Shown: positions 8,471 through 17,232 of the stretch, in pieces
How positions within the stretch are numbered: the stretch's first letter is position 1
Layout: every line of letters begins with the position of its first letter
Origin: Bdellovibrionales bacterium RIFOXYD12_FULL_39_22
GTDB lineage: Bacteria > Bdellovibrionota > Bacteriovoracia > Bacteriovoracales > Bacteriovoracaceae
DNA: 64,000 nucleotides
Reading direction: 5' to 3'
Assembly: GCA_001770205.1 (NCBI GenBank)
Contig: MEQL01000056.1
Coordinates: 1 to 64,000 of the forward strand
Translations under genes and position numbers: made by a program
Notes under the pieces: generated by a model
Databases searched by the model: none
Seen by the model: only the letters and a program-made list of their open reading frames with translations
What the model was told of the DNA's origin: nothing

Positions 8471-9706
8471 TTATATTGAAATCAACTGCCCATCATTTTC
8501 GAAGATTTCACACGGGGTGCCACCATCAATTAACTCAATCTTCCCGGCAAGTTCTTTCACAATGGCCAAAGAAGCGTACATTTCAAAAATTTGCAGACTA
8601 TTTTTAATATATAAAATGCGCCACTCGTCGGCAGAACGAGGGCCACAAGCGGCCATTGCCACGTCTACTGCTTGCTGATCATTTTCTTCTATTAACGGAA
8701 TTTTTACGCGATCGTAAAAGAGACTGGTTTTGACATTAGCATACATGGCCTGAAAATTAATTTTATTAAAAAGATTGCGAGTGATAACGTCAGCAAGACC
8801 GATTCCAATAGCGTTTCCATGGGAGGCGGCAGTTATGTCGGTTACTACAATCTTGTTAATATTGGGAGTGGTCGGTTCTGGTGCTCCGCGAATCATTAGG
8901 CGTCCAATAATATTTGGATCCATTCCAGTACCGCTAATATTTTTTCCAAGCTCCTTTACAATGAGCAGGTCCAGATTTTTAACTGGAAGCGAAGGCATAA
9001 AGGAAAAGGCCGCTTGTAAAAGCTTGGGCTCTTCTTGCATCAAATCCTTGGCCGCGATGGCGCGTATGATAACTGGGTGGTCTAGTTGATTTTCGACAAT
9101 GGCCAATCCCATAATGATTTTTTTTGTATTAATTATTGCTTCTGCCGTTTTGGGCATAAGAGCGGCCAGCCCTTCAATGCCAAAGCGATGCAGCTCCTCG
9201 GCACCTTTGTGTTTGCCAAGTCCTATGGCCATCATTTTGATAATTCCGCTTTCATATTGGCCATGGAAGTCGGTGTGGGGTTTGATGCGATTTACAATAA
9301 TTACCCCATCAGATTCATAGGATAGCTTATCCATAAAAATTTTATTTTTTAAAGAAGAGGAAATTTCCACTACTTCCATACTTGAACGAATGGGAACTCC
9401 CATAGACTCTTCGGTAATGCCTAATTCTTTTAAAATTTCAATTTGTCCTGCGGCCGTCGCTCCTCCGTGACTTCCCATGGCCGGAACAATAAAAGGTTTT
9501 GCCCCTAACTCTAAAATAGTATCAATGGTCGCTTTTAGAATTTTGGGGATATCACAAATTCCGCGACTACCTGTGGCAATCGCAATGGTAGCACCAGGCC
9601 GAATTAATATTGCGTGGGCCAGAATTTCTTGTTTTACGTGGGCCATTATATCGGAGATATGGGCATCATTAAATTTTTGACGAATTTTTATAAGTTTTAT
9701 GGCCAT
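8471..9706 (-). CDS. LarA-like nickel-dependent 2-hydroxyacid racemase family protein
   Basis: A 411-residue protein resembling the DUF2088/LarA family. Supporting blocks are AIATGSRG (43-50), PAMGSHGGAT (75-84) and IKPHTDFHGQYESG (141-154) followed by LGKHKGAEELH. LarA enzymes racemise lactate or other 2-hydroxyacids with a nickel-pincer nucleotide attached to a lysine; H80, H144, K165 and H173 are candidates for the equivalent residues. It is the last gene of the minus-strand operon, 38 bases after the D-2-hydroxyacid dehydrogenase, which fits racemisation of a hydroxyacid before oxidation. The cofactor genes larB, larC and larE are not in this window, so activity depends on them being elsewhere. 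The substrate cannot be read from sequence. Confidence 0.68.
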   Translation of the reverse strand: MAIKLIKIRQKFNDAHISDIMAHVKQEILAHAILIRPGATIAIATGSRGICDIPKILKATIDTILELGAKPFIVPAMGSHGGATAAGQIEILKELGITEESMGVPIRSSMEVVEISSSLKNKIFMDKLSYESDGVIIVNRIKPHTDFHGQYESGIIKMMAIGLGKHKGAEELHRFGIEGLAALMPKTAEAIINTKKIIMGLAIVENQLDHPVIIRAIAAKDLMQEEPKLLQAAFSFMPSLPVKNLDLLIVKELGKNISGTGMDPNIIGRLMIRGAPEPTTPNINKIVVTDITAASHGNAIGIGLADVITRNLFNKINFQAMYANVKTSLFYDRVKIPLIEENDQQAVDVAMAACGPRSADEWRILYIKNSLQIFEMYASLAIVKELAGKIELIDGGTPCEIFENDGQLISI

Positions 9707-9744
9707 AGTTTAATATAGTCCGGCCTCTGCCTTGTCTGCGCTAA

Positions 9745-10722
9745 CTAGTTGACGACCGAGAGTGGTTTATTATTTAAAAAAGCAGCAAGATTATCTACTA
9801 ACATTTCGATTAGAAGCGATCTAGCATCCAAACTGGCCCAGGCAATATGCGGAGTAAGAATACAATTGGGGGCCGACAGGAGAGGATTGTTTGCGTCAGG
9901 TGGTTCTGCTTGCAAAACATCTAATCCCGCGCCGGCAATAATCCCGCTAGAAAGAGCTTTTGCCAAATCTGCTTCATGTACCAGCGGGCCGCGGCCGGTG
10001 TTTATTAAAAGAGCTGATCTTTTCATTTTGCTCAAATTTTGCGAATTTATTATTTCACGAGTTTCATCAGTAAGTGGACAATGCAATGTAAGCACATCAC
10101 TTTGTCGAAACAATTCATCGATGCTAACTAATTTAATGCCTCTTTTTTTAAGATTATCGTGGCGTGGATCGTTAGCATTAACGTCATACGCCAATACTTG
10201 CATACCGAAGGCCAAGGCCACTTCGGCTACCGCTTTGCCGATATTGCCAAATCCTAATATCCCCATCTGTTTTTTATACAAATCAAGTTGAGGAGTAATC
10301 CAGTAACAAAAATCTAAACTTTTTCCCCATTCTCCCTTTCGCACTGATTGATCATGCGCACCCACATGGCGGGCCAGCTCAAAGATCAGGGCAAAAACCA
10401 ACTGAGTTACTGAAGGAGTGCTATAATTGGAAACGTTAGTAACAACTATATTTTTTTCTCTAGTATATTTAAGATCAATAACGTTATATCCAGTGGCCAT
10501 CACACTGATGTATTTTAATTTTGGAAGTTGATCGATAACTTTTTTATTAAAAACAACTTTGCTGGTAAAAATAATATCGGCATTTTTGGCGCGTTCCACA
10601 ACATCTTGAGGGCCAGTACGATCATAAACTACTACTTCTCCAAATTTCTTTAGAGGATCCCAGGAGAGATCTCCCGGATTAATGGTATGCCCATCTAAAA
10701 TTACCATTTGTAATTTATTCAC
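9745..10722 (-). CDS. D-2-hydroxyacid dehydrogenase
   Basis: A 325-residue NAD-dependent enzyme that interconverts a D-2-hydroxyacid and a 2-oxoacid. The Rossmann motif GFGNIG lies near residue 157. The active-site Arg is in NTGRGPLV, the Glu in LQAEPP, and the His in TPHIAWAS. Overall it resembles glycerate or hydroxypyruvate reductases. Translation probably starts at GTG, which overlaps the stop of the alcohol dehydrogenase gene (GTGA), a sign of coupling. Its place between an alcohol dehydrogenase and a LarA-like protein and downstream of a 2-oxoacid oxidoreductase suggests it supplies or consumes that oxidoreductase's 2-oxoacid. The exact substrate is unknown. Confidence 0.87.
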   Translation of the reverse strand: MNKLQMVILDGHTINPGDLSWDPLKKFGEVVVYDRTGPQDVVERAKNADIIFTSKVVFNKKVIDQLPKLKYISVMATGYNVIDLKYTREKNIVVTNVSNYSTPSVTQLVFALIFELARHVGAHDQSVRKGEWGKSLDFCYWITPQLDLYKKQMGILGFGNIGKAVAEVALAFGMQVLAYDVNANDPRHDNLKKRGIKLVSIDELFRQSDVLTLHCPLTDETREIINSQNLSKMKRSALLINTGRGPLVHEADLAKALSSGIIAGAGLDVLQAEPPDANNPLLSAPNCILTPHIAWASLDARSLLIEMLVDNLAAFLNNKPLSVVN

Positions 10723-11879
10723 AGATCAATCACCCCATTATAGGCCATTTGAAAAATAGCGGTGGCATCTTTCAAAGTGACTTCTCGGGGGTTGTTATTT
10801 AAGAGGCGAGTAACCTTCATGGCACTTTCGGCCATATGGGGAATGGCATTTTCGGGGATGCCAAGCTCTTTAAGGCCGGCAGGAATTTTACAGGCGTTAG
10901 AGAGTTCTTTTATTTTCATGATCGCCTTGCGGGCAATTTTTTCATCCGCGCAGTCACAATTAATTCCAAGAGCATTTCCAATATTTTTATATTTTTCCAC
11001 ACAAGAAGGAAGATTAAAACTCATAACAAATGGCAAAAGTACGGAGTTTGAAACGCCATGAGAAATTTTAAATTCACCACCCAATGGATAGGCGAGCGCA
11101 TGAACTGCGGCAGTATTTACTGGCCCCAAGGCCAATCCGCCATAGAGGCTTCCAAGTGCACAGGCAGTTCGGGCGTTAAGATCATCACCATGGGTAACGG
11201 CGCGTTCTAAATTGGCCGCCAGCAAGCGCACCCCCTCAATAACAAGATTGTCAATTATGGGGTGAGAAAATTTATTTGTGTAGGTTTCTATACAGTGGGT
11301 CATCGCATCCATACCGGTCGCGGCAGTAACTGCCGGAGGTAGAGATAACGTTAGTGCCGGATCTACAATGGCCACATCAGGGACGAGGTATTTACTTACT
11401 ACTCCTTTTTTTAATTTATTTGCCACATCAGTTAGAACGGCAATGGGAGTAACTTCGCTACCAGTTCCGGAAGTAGTCGACACGGTGATAAGTTTTACAT
11501 TTCGTCGCTTGACCTGATCGATACCAATAACTTCTGTAATTTTTTGTTCGCGCGAAAAAAGCACTGCCACTAATTTGGCCAGATCCATGGCCGAACCACC
11601 ACCGACTCCCACGACACAATCCGGAGCAAAATTAGAAACGCCACTTAAAAGTTTTTCTAATGCTTCGAAGGGAGGCTCTGGCACAACTTCATTGGAGACA
11701 AGGATTTCTTTACCATGTCCTTTTAATTCATCAATAAGAGGTTTAATGGTGGACATGATTGGAGGATCGGCCAAAAAATAGATACGTTTATTATCTTTTA
11801 GGTGCGTGGCCAGCGTTTTTACTTTGCCCACTCCAAATTCAATTACCGATGGCCAATTTAAAGTGATATTTGCAATCAT
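10719..11879 (-). CDS. Iron-containing alcohol dehydrogenase family
   Basis: A 386-residue group III (iron-type) alcohol dehydrogenase. The NAD-binding loop GGGSAMDLAK is near residue 95, and TTSGTGSEVT and DAMTHCIETY carry family residues, including metal ligands. Members reduce aldehydes or oxidise alcohols, 4-hydroxybutyrate or other omega-hydroxyacids. The gene follows the 418-residue unknown after 61 bases and overlaps the D-2-hydroxyacid dehydrogenase by four bases. Operon context suggests reduction of an aldehyde or hydroxyacid in the same pathway as the 2-oxoacid oxidoreductase. Substrate choice is inference. Confidence 0.88.
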   Translation of the reverse strand: MIANITLNWPSVIEFGVGKVKTLATHLKDNKRIYFLADPPIMSTIKPLIDELKGHGKEILVSNEVVPEPPFEALEKLLSGVSNFAPDCVVGVGGGSAMDLAKLVAVLFSREQKITEVIGIDQVKRRNVKLITVSTTSGTGSEVTPIAVLTDVANKLKKGVVSKYLVPDVAIVDPALTLSLPPAVTAATGMDAMTHCIETYTNKFSHPIIDNLVIEGVRLLAANLERAVTHGDDLNARTACALGSLYGGLALGPVNTAAVHALAYPLGGEFKISHGVSNSVLLPFVMSFNLPSCVEKYKNIGNALGINCDCADEKIARKAIMKIKELSNACKIPAGLKELGIPENAIPHMAESAMKVTRLLNNNPREVTLKDATAIFQMAYNGVIDL

Positions 11880-11940
11880 AACTTACCTGCCTCTAATTAT
11901 TTATATAATATTTCAAAGATTCCTTAGTAATGTAGTACTG

Positions 11941-13197
11941 CTACTTATGCAGATTATTTGCGCTAATAAAAGGAATTCCACTTTGGGTCAGACGTTTCGC
12001 AGTATTGTTAACAGCATCGTGTTTGTCTAAGTAGTTTTGCTCCAACGCTTCCATTAGGCCACCTTTTACAACATCTGTTTTGGCCATAAAATAATCCAAG
12101 ATATCTGAGGGGTGTTGCCGATTAATTTCTGTTGTAGGCAGTCCGCCTTCATGTTTAGCACTGATGTTCCTTACTTTTTTCGCTAGAGTCATTAATTCTT
12201 CTGTTCGATCATATGGTTGACGTACAATGCTCTTGTAGGCCTCCGTGATGTGATGTTCAAAACGGACAAAATCTTCAAATCCTAGCTCTTCTCGAATGGT
12301 GGAGCAAATTTCGATATTTTGATTATTGATAGAGTTAGAGAAATTAAAACCAATGAGAGGAGTTGATCCATCGTTGCGAGAGAACATTTTCGCATTCATC
12401 AACGTGGCCATAACCGAGTATGGGTTGTCATTACCCATGAATACCGAAATTTTAAATTCCATATCTATACCCAATTTATGAGTCAGATATCCCAACAAAA
12501 TAGTTCCAGGATTAACATTCAACGCTTGTTTCATTCCATAGTTGGTATAGTAGTACAAATATTCATCGACCCACTTCAGAGCGTAATCATTTGGCTGGCC
12601 AACACCGCCAAAATATCCGGTGATGGTGGCCGGGCCGCCGAGATGAACATTGGAGCCATCGGCCCCTTTGGTATCTAGTGTTTCTACCCAGGTAGCTCCG
12701 ATAATATCCATGGCCGCCGAAACAGCAACCAGATCTCCTTGATCTGCCTCTTGCTCTTTCATCATGCGCACACGAATGTATCGTCCAGGCATAATTTCTT
12801 TATTGGCGATGGCCTTTTTGGCCTGTGTGATTAACCACGGGAAATACTGTAGGGCACTTACTTCCAACGTAACGGCGTACTCTTTGTCAAATTTAGTTTT
12901 AGCAAAATTTTTACCTAAAATATTTTGACGATATTCATCAATAGAAACAAAAGTATTTTTTTCTCGCTGCTCAATTAGCCAATCAAGATCTTTCAAATAA
13001 GGAGATTTGATTTTTTTTAATTTGGCAATTTTGTTTTCAAATTTTGCATTTTCTTTTGCCTTAGCATTAATCTCTTTTACGCTGCCATATTTTTCAATAA
13101 TCTCGATTAAATTATCGATGGCCGGGTTATTTTTCTTAGTCAAAAATTTATTAAATTCACCCAGAAAATGCTCATTGATTTTTAGTTTTGCTTTCAT
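11941..13197 (-). CDS. Unrecognised 418-residue protein in the 2-oxoacid operon
   Basis: I do not recognise this family. The first 90 residues are lysine-rich and helical. From about residue 125 it looks like a globular, probably TIM-barrel-like enzyme, with glycine-rich GGPATITGYFGG, DTKGADGSNVHLGG, FMGNDNPYSV and LIGFNFSNS. Conserved-looking His and Asp residues occur in FEHHITEAY and RQHPSD. There is no signal peptide, membrane segment or cysteine cluster. It begins 18 bases after the beta-gamma oxidoreductase gene, so it is in the same transcript and probably acts on a substrate of that pathway. It might be a lyase, mutase or aldolase; this is a guess from fold impression only. Confidence 0.8.
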   Translation of the reverse strand: MKAKLKINEHFLGEFNKFLTKKNNPAIDNLIEIIEKYGSVKEINAKAKENAKFENKIAKLKKIKSPYLKDLDWLIEQREKNTFVSIDEYRQNILGKNFAKTKFDKEYAVTLEVSALQYFPWLITQAKKAIANKEIMPGRYIRVRMMKEQEADQGDLVAVSAAMDIIGATWVETLDTKGADGSNVHLGGPATITGYFGGVGQPNDYALKWVDEYLYYYTNYGMKQALNVNPGTILLGYLTHKLGIDMEFKISVFMGNDNPYSVMATLMNAKMFSRNDGSTPLIGFNFSNSINNQNIEICSTIREELGFEDFVRFEHHITEAYKSIVRQPYDRTEELMTLAKKVRNISAKHEGGLPTTEINRQHPSDILDYFMAKTDVVKGGLMEALEQNYLDKHDAVNNTAKRLTQSGIPFISANNLHK

Positions 13198-13215
13198 GTT
13201 CGATTGCTCCCCAGT

Positions 13216-14679
13216 TTATTTGAAGTAAGTATCATTTACGTACTGATACGATTTGTTGATAACGGCAATATTTTGCTCAATAAGGTGCTTTTTCTTAAAA
13301 TTGTGTTTTATTAGTTCTAACAAGTGGTTGAGTTCAAACGCCTTGGTTGCGGCAATAAAGGCCGTAACGGCGGCCATGTTTGCTGCGGCCATAACACCCA
13401 AAGATTCGGCAATTTCATTCATTGGAATATATATTTTCTTTACATCATTTCGCTTGGTGTATTCCTCTTTAACCACCGAAGAATTGATGATTATAAGGCC
13501 ATCTTTTTTTACAGTCGGGCCAAACTCTTCTAAGCTTGGGCCGTTCATGGCAATTAGGGCCGAGGGGTGTTCCACCATGGGTGAACCAATCTCTTTATTG
13601 GATAAAACGACGTTACAGTTGGCGGTTCCTCCGCGCATTTCGGGCCCGTAGGAGGGAAGCCAAGTTACATTTAGGCCCGTTTCCATCCCTAAATAACCAA
13701 TTGTTGTTCCGGCCAACAATACACCTTGTCCACCGAAACCAGCAATTTTGATGTTTTGATCTTTAAAATTATCTAAAAACTTTTGATCCTTTTTAAAAAG
13801 GCGTACATCTTTGTTCACTCCCAAAACTTCGATAATTTTTTTGTTATCAGGAGTTGTCACTCGAGGGGGATATGGTTGATGCTCAGCAATTTTGTCTTTA
13901 AAGTTTTGAATAGGGAAATATTTGGCCATCTCATCATTAACGCGTTTTACCGCATCAGTTGGTTTCATCTTCCAACCAATTGGACAGGCCGACAAAATTT
14001 CCACAAAGGAAAATCCATGGCCATCTTTTTGTGATTGCAGTGCTTTGCGAATGGCCTTGCGTGCCTTCATGATGTTTTTGGAATCACTAACTGCCACTCG
14101 CTCCACGAAAACAGGGGCCTCTAGTGTAGCAATAATTTCGGCCATGCGCATTGGGTGGCCCGCATCACGAATATCTCTCCCGTAAGGGGAAGTAGAGGTA
14201 ACTTGTCCTTCTAGCGTAGTGGGTGCCATTTGTCCGCCCGTCATTCCGTAAATTCCGTTGTTAACAAAAATTACTGTCATATCTTCCCCGCGATTGGCCG
14301 CGTGAATGATCTCGGCAGTACCAATTGCTCCGAGGTCGCCATCGCCCTGATAGCTTATAGTAATGGAACCAGGGTTGCTGCGGCCAACGCCGGTGGCCAC
14401 CGCAGGAGCGCGGCCATGCGCCGCCTGTAAATTTCCGCAATCAAAGTAGTAGTAGGCAAAAACTGTACAACCAACTGGAGAGATTAGAATAGTTTTGTCG
14501 CCAATTTCTAAATCTGCCATTGCTTCTGCAATTAATTTATGAACGCGGCCATGGCCACAACCTGGGCAGTAGTGAGTAACTTTGGGAAATTTGCCTGGCT
14601 TTCGGACAAAGTCTTCAACAAAGCCAGCAGGTTTTGAGATGGTGTCGCTTTTGGTTTTAGTTTCTTCTGTTGTGCTCAT
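13216..14679 (-). CDS. 2-oxoacid:ferredoxin oxidoreductase, fused beta (TPP) and gamma subunits
   Basis: A 487-residue fusion. Residues about 35-290 are the thiamine-diphosphate beta subunit, with HYCPGCGHG near 36-44 and the TPP/Mg motif GDGDLGAIG followed by NNGIYGMTGG. Residues about 310-480 are the gamma subunit, opening with IKIAGFGGQGVLLAG and containing PSYGPEMRGG. In many bacteria these are two genes (the VorA and VorC types). Together with the alpha subunit and ferredoxin the complex would decarboxylate a 2-oxoacid to acyl-CoA and reduce ferredoxin. The order resembles the branched-chain or 2-oxoglutarate class, but the substrate is not determinable here. The ATG follows an AGGAATC-like weak site, 42 bases after the alpha gene. 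Confidence 0.9.
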   Translation of the reverse strand: MSTTEETKTKSDTISKPAGFVEDFVRKPGKFPKVTHYCPGCGHGRVHKLIAEAMADLEIGDKTILISPVGCTVFAYYYFDCGNLQAAHGRAPAVATGVGRSNPGSITISYQGDGDLGAIGTAEIIHAANRGEDMTVIFVNNGIYGMTGGQMAPTTLEGQVTSTSPYGRDIRDAGHPMRMAEIIATLEAPVFVERVAVSDSKNIMKARKAIRKALQSQKDGHGFSFVEILSACPIGWKMKPTDAVKRVNDEMAKYFPIQNFKDKIAEHQPYPPRVTTPDNKKIIEVLGVNKDVRLFKKDQKFLDNFKDQNIKIAGFGGQGVLLAGTTIGYLGMETGLNVTWLPSYGPEMRGGTANCNVVLSNKEIGSPMVEHPSALIAMNGPSLEEFGPTVKKDGLIIINSSVVKEEYTKRNDVKKIYIPMNEIAESLGVMAAANMAAVTAFIAATKAFELNHLLELIKHNFKKKHLIEQNIAVINKSYQYVNDTYFK

Positions 14680-14721
14680 ATAGATTCCTTATTCATTCAT
14701 GATTCATTCAAGATTAAATTT

Positions 14722-15780
14722 TTATCCAATATATTTTTTATAAAACCCTGAGATCTGCTCGATCAATTCATCATGAGTGGGAACGGCCCCGCCCATTCGT
14801 CCATAATACTCTACCGGCCGTTTGCCATTTACTGCCAGACGAACATCATCAACCATCTGGCCGTTAGAAAGTTCTAAGGCCACAAATAATTTAGCGTGAT
14901 CGGCATGTTTTAAGATCTGTTTTTTGGGGAAAGGAAAAAGAGTGATAGGCCTAAAGAGCCCGATTTTTATTCCCTTGCTGCGCAAATCATTTACTACGCT
15001 GCGGGCCAGACGGGAGGAGATTCCATAGGCGACAATAATCATCTCTGCATCGTCAGTCATATATTCGGAAAAGCGGACTTCTTTTTCTTCAATCTCCTTA
15101 TATTTTTTTTGTAAAACAACATTTACCTTTTCCATTTCAATAGTATTCATCTGAATTGAGGTAACGAGATTGTGCTTACTCTCTTTGTCTCCATAGATGG
15201 CCCACTCTTTTTTGGCCACCGGCAGTACTTCACTTGGAAACTCGACTGGCTCCATTACTTGGCCTATGTAGGCATCTGCCAAAACATAAACGGGAGTGCG
15301 GTATTTATCGGCCAATTCAAAGGCCAAAATGGTGTGGTCACACATTTCCTGTGGACAATTAGGGGCCAGCACAGGACATTTATAACTGCCATGTCCCCCA
15401 CCTTTCACCACTTGATTATAATCACTTTGTTCGGGCCAAATATTTCCTAGTCCTGGCCCTGCACGCATGATGTCGATGATGACTACCGGAAGTTCGGCAC
15501 TGGCCATATAGGAGACGCCCTCTTGTTTCAAACTTATCCCTGGACTAGAAGATGCGGTCATAACTCTTCTGCCAGCAGCGGCAGCGCCATAGCACATATT
15601 GATGGATGCTACTTCACTTTCTGCTTGCAAAAATCCTGCTCCTACCAAAGGAAAAAGTTGGGCACAGGCGTGTACAATTTCGCTAGAAGGGGTGATGGGG
15701 TAGCCAAAGTAAAAACTGCAACCGGCCAGCAGTGCAGCTTTCGAAATGGCCTCGTTCCCTTTAATAAACTCTCGTTTCAT
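14722..15780 (-). CDS. 2-oxoacid:ferredoxin oxidoreductase, alpha subunit
   Basis: A 352-residue VorB/KorA-type alpha subunit. The N-terminus KGNEAISKAALLAGC and the loop YGYPITPSSEI-like segment (FGYPITPSSE) are hallmarks of the pyrimidine-binding domain. MTASSSPGISL and the C-terminal GRMGGAVP are also typical. It lies 32 bases after the ferredoxin gene and 42 before the beta-gamma fusion. It is the compact VorB type, without a fused gamma domain, because that domain sits on the beta subunit here. The family is clear; the substrate (branched-chain 2-oxoacid, 2-oxoglutarate or pyruvate) is not. Confidence 0.92.
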   Translation of the reverse strand: MKREFIKGNEAISKAALLAGCSFYFGYPITPSSEIVHACAQLFPLVGAGFLQAESEVASINMCYGAAAAGRRVMTASSSPGISLKQEGVSYMASAELPVVIIDIMRAGPGLGNIWPEQSDYNQVVKGGGHGSYKCPVLAPNCPQEMCDHTILAFELADKYRTPVYVLADAYIGQVMEPVEFPSEVLPVAKKEWAIYGDKESKHNLVTSIQMNTIEMEKVNVVLQKKYKEIEEKEVRFSEYMTDDAEMIIVAYGISSRLARSVVNDLRSKGIKIGLFRPITLFPFPKKQILKHADHAKLFVALELSNGQMVDDVRLAVNGKRPVEYYGRMGGAVPTHDELIEQISGFYKKYIG

Positions 15781-15812
15781 AAGGCGCTCCTACGTTAAAA
15801 CTTGCAATGAAT

Positions 15813-16049
15813 TTAAACTTTATTTTTTATTTTTTTATAAACGGTTATAGTTCCTGGCTCTGGGCAGGCATAAAAACAGATGCCACATCCTGTGCAATCT
15901 TTGCCAGAATATTCGGCCACCAGATAACCAAATTGATTAATTTTTTTAGACATGAAAAGACATTTTTTGGGACACTCGATAACGCATAGTTCACAGCCTT
16001 TGCATTGATCAAAAGAGATCTCTACGCGCGGAGTTGTTGCTTCTTCCAT
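15813..16049 (-). CDS. Two [4Fe-4S] ferredoxin, delta subunit of the oxidoreductase
   Basis: A 78-residue ferredoxin with two cluster motifs, C16-C19-C22-C26 and C52-C55-C58-C62, each followed by proline (ECPKKC, ACPEPG). This is the VorD/KorD-type delta subunit that passes electrons from the TPP enzyme to ferredoxin. It is the first gene of the minus-strand operon. The ATG is preceded by TGGAGGATC, a very good ribosome site. Confidence 0.93.
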   Translation of the reverse strand: MEEATTPRVEISFDQCKGCELCVIECPKKCLFMSKKINQFGYLVAEYSGKDCTGCGICFYACPEPGTITVYKKIKNKV

Positions 16050-16107
16050 TGATCCTCCAGAGAAAGAAATTGAAAAGTATCAAAACATTTAGCGAGTTGG
16101 ACTTGAA

Positions 16108-16136
16108 ACGATATAAAAACTGAATCTATTTGGCAA
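16108..16136 (-). promoter_or_regulatory. Candidate promoter of the 2-oxoacid oxidoreductase operon
   Basis: Minus-strand TTGCCA (complement of 16131-16136), 17 bases, then TATCGT (complement of 16108-16113). It lies about 60 bases upstream of the ferredoxin gene and is the only reasonable pair in the short gap behind endonuclease I. The -10 is imperfect. Confidence 0.38.
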
Positions 16137-16144
16137 TAGAGGAG

Positions 16145-17008
16145 TTAAAAATCAGAAATATTGCGAACTAGGCCGGGAAAATCGATGAAGGGATTGCGGT
16201 TTCCTTGGGCCATCATAACTTCATCATTACGCTCTACTTCATCCGCATCGACCGGATCTTCTTCATGCCACTTTTTCAGAAAATATTCTTGGGTTTGATC
16301 GATATTCATGTTGTAGCGAACGGAAAAATAAAAGAGTGCGCGCGCCACATTTCCCTTATGCTCATTTGGGGGTTCAAAATAGTGTTCCGATCGACTTCCT
16401 CCATTAATGGGGGCACCTAGATGTGAAGCGCTACAGTCGGCCTTTACTCCTGGCCCGTTAACTTCCGCAAAAGGGAAATTGCCACGGATGCTATTGGCCT
16501 GGTTATCTGTAGGGAAGAGGTGGTGAAGGTCAGAAACTTGTGCAATTTTTGATTCGCGAACATTGAATTTGCTCTGAGGCCAGGTATGTTCGCAATTTAT
16601 TACGTTGCTTTCTGGAATTCGCATATCTCCGAGGCTGGAATGAGGACGAAAATCATCGTTAGTATAGATCTTACGGCAATACACGTCTTGTATGTAGTAC
16701 CCTGCTTGCGGATCACGACGCAGGTGAAGCTTTCCAAAGAGAAACTGCCGGGCGCGATCATATCCCAGTGGGGTATGTTGATAGCATCCGCTGCTACTTG
16801 GGCAACCATCTGCCAAAATGTCAGTAGAATTTTCTTGGACGATATGTTTTTTTAGGAGGACATCTTTGATTGCTTGGCGGAGGTCGTTGTTGGACAGGGA
16901 GCTGTTTTCAAAAGCGGCCTGGTATTCTGCCGGATAGTAAGAGTTGTTTGCGAATGCTGTGCTTAGCAGTGATGCGACTAATAACAATCCGTGCATTAGT
17001 AGTTTCAA
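16145..17008 (-). CDS. Secreted endonuclease I (EndA/NucM family)
   Basis: A 287-residue exported DNase. The catalytic block NCEHTWPQS (His near residue 141) and the DLHHLFPTDNQANSIRGN segment are diagnostic of endonuclease I, a non-specific Mg-dependent nuclease with a beta-beta-alpha-metal fold. The start is set at TTG because GGAGG lies six bases ahead of it; the resulting N-terminus (MKLLMHGLLLVASLLSTAFA) is a clean signal peptide, while the longer frame has no ribosome site. Cysteines in GCPSSSGCYQ and VYCRK suggest disulfides, fitting a periplasmic or extracellular place. In a predator or scavenger it would digest released DNA; that role is inference. It sits just upstream of the 2-oxoacid operon, on the same strand. 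Confidence 0.92.
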   Translation of the reverse strand: MKLLMHGLLLVASLLSTAFANNSYYPAEYQAAFENSSLSNNDLRQAIKDVLLKKHIVQENSTDILADGCPSSSGCYQHTPLGYDRARQFLFGKLHLRRDPQAGYYIQDVYCRKIYTNDDFRPHSSLGDMRIPESNVINCEHTWPQSKFNVRESKIAQVSDLHHLFPTDNQANSIRGNFPFAEVNGPGVKADCSASHLGAPINGGSRSEHYFEPPNEHKGNVARALFYFSVRYNMNIDQTQEYFLKKWHEEDPVDADEVERNDEVMMAQGNRNPFIDFPGLVRNISDF

Positions 17009-17055
17009 GAAAGGCCTCCAAGGAAAAGGGTTAAGAAGGTTCAAACTCGTAAAAA

Positions 17056-17084
17056 ACTATAACGCCGCCGCATCAGTTTGGCTA
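17056..17084 (-). promoter_or_regulatory. Candidate promoter for endonuclease I
   Basis: Minus-strand TAGCCA (complement of 17079-17084), 17 bases, then TATAGT (complement of 17056-17061). The -10 matches 5 of 6. The leader to the TTG start at 17008 is about 40 bases. Confidence 0.45.
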
Positions 17085-17232
17085 ATATTTTTTATTACCG
17101 GAGCTAATTTATTTTCGACGTTTTTTAATTTAGTCATAGACGAAATATGTCGCATTCTGTAAGGTACGGCCACTTTGATTACATGGTTGCATGGTTACGT
17201 TCGTAAAAGTAAATCTTAAAAAAGAGGTAAAT

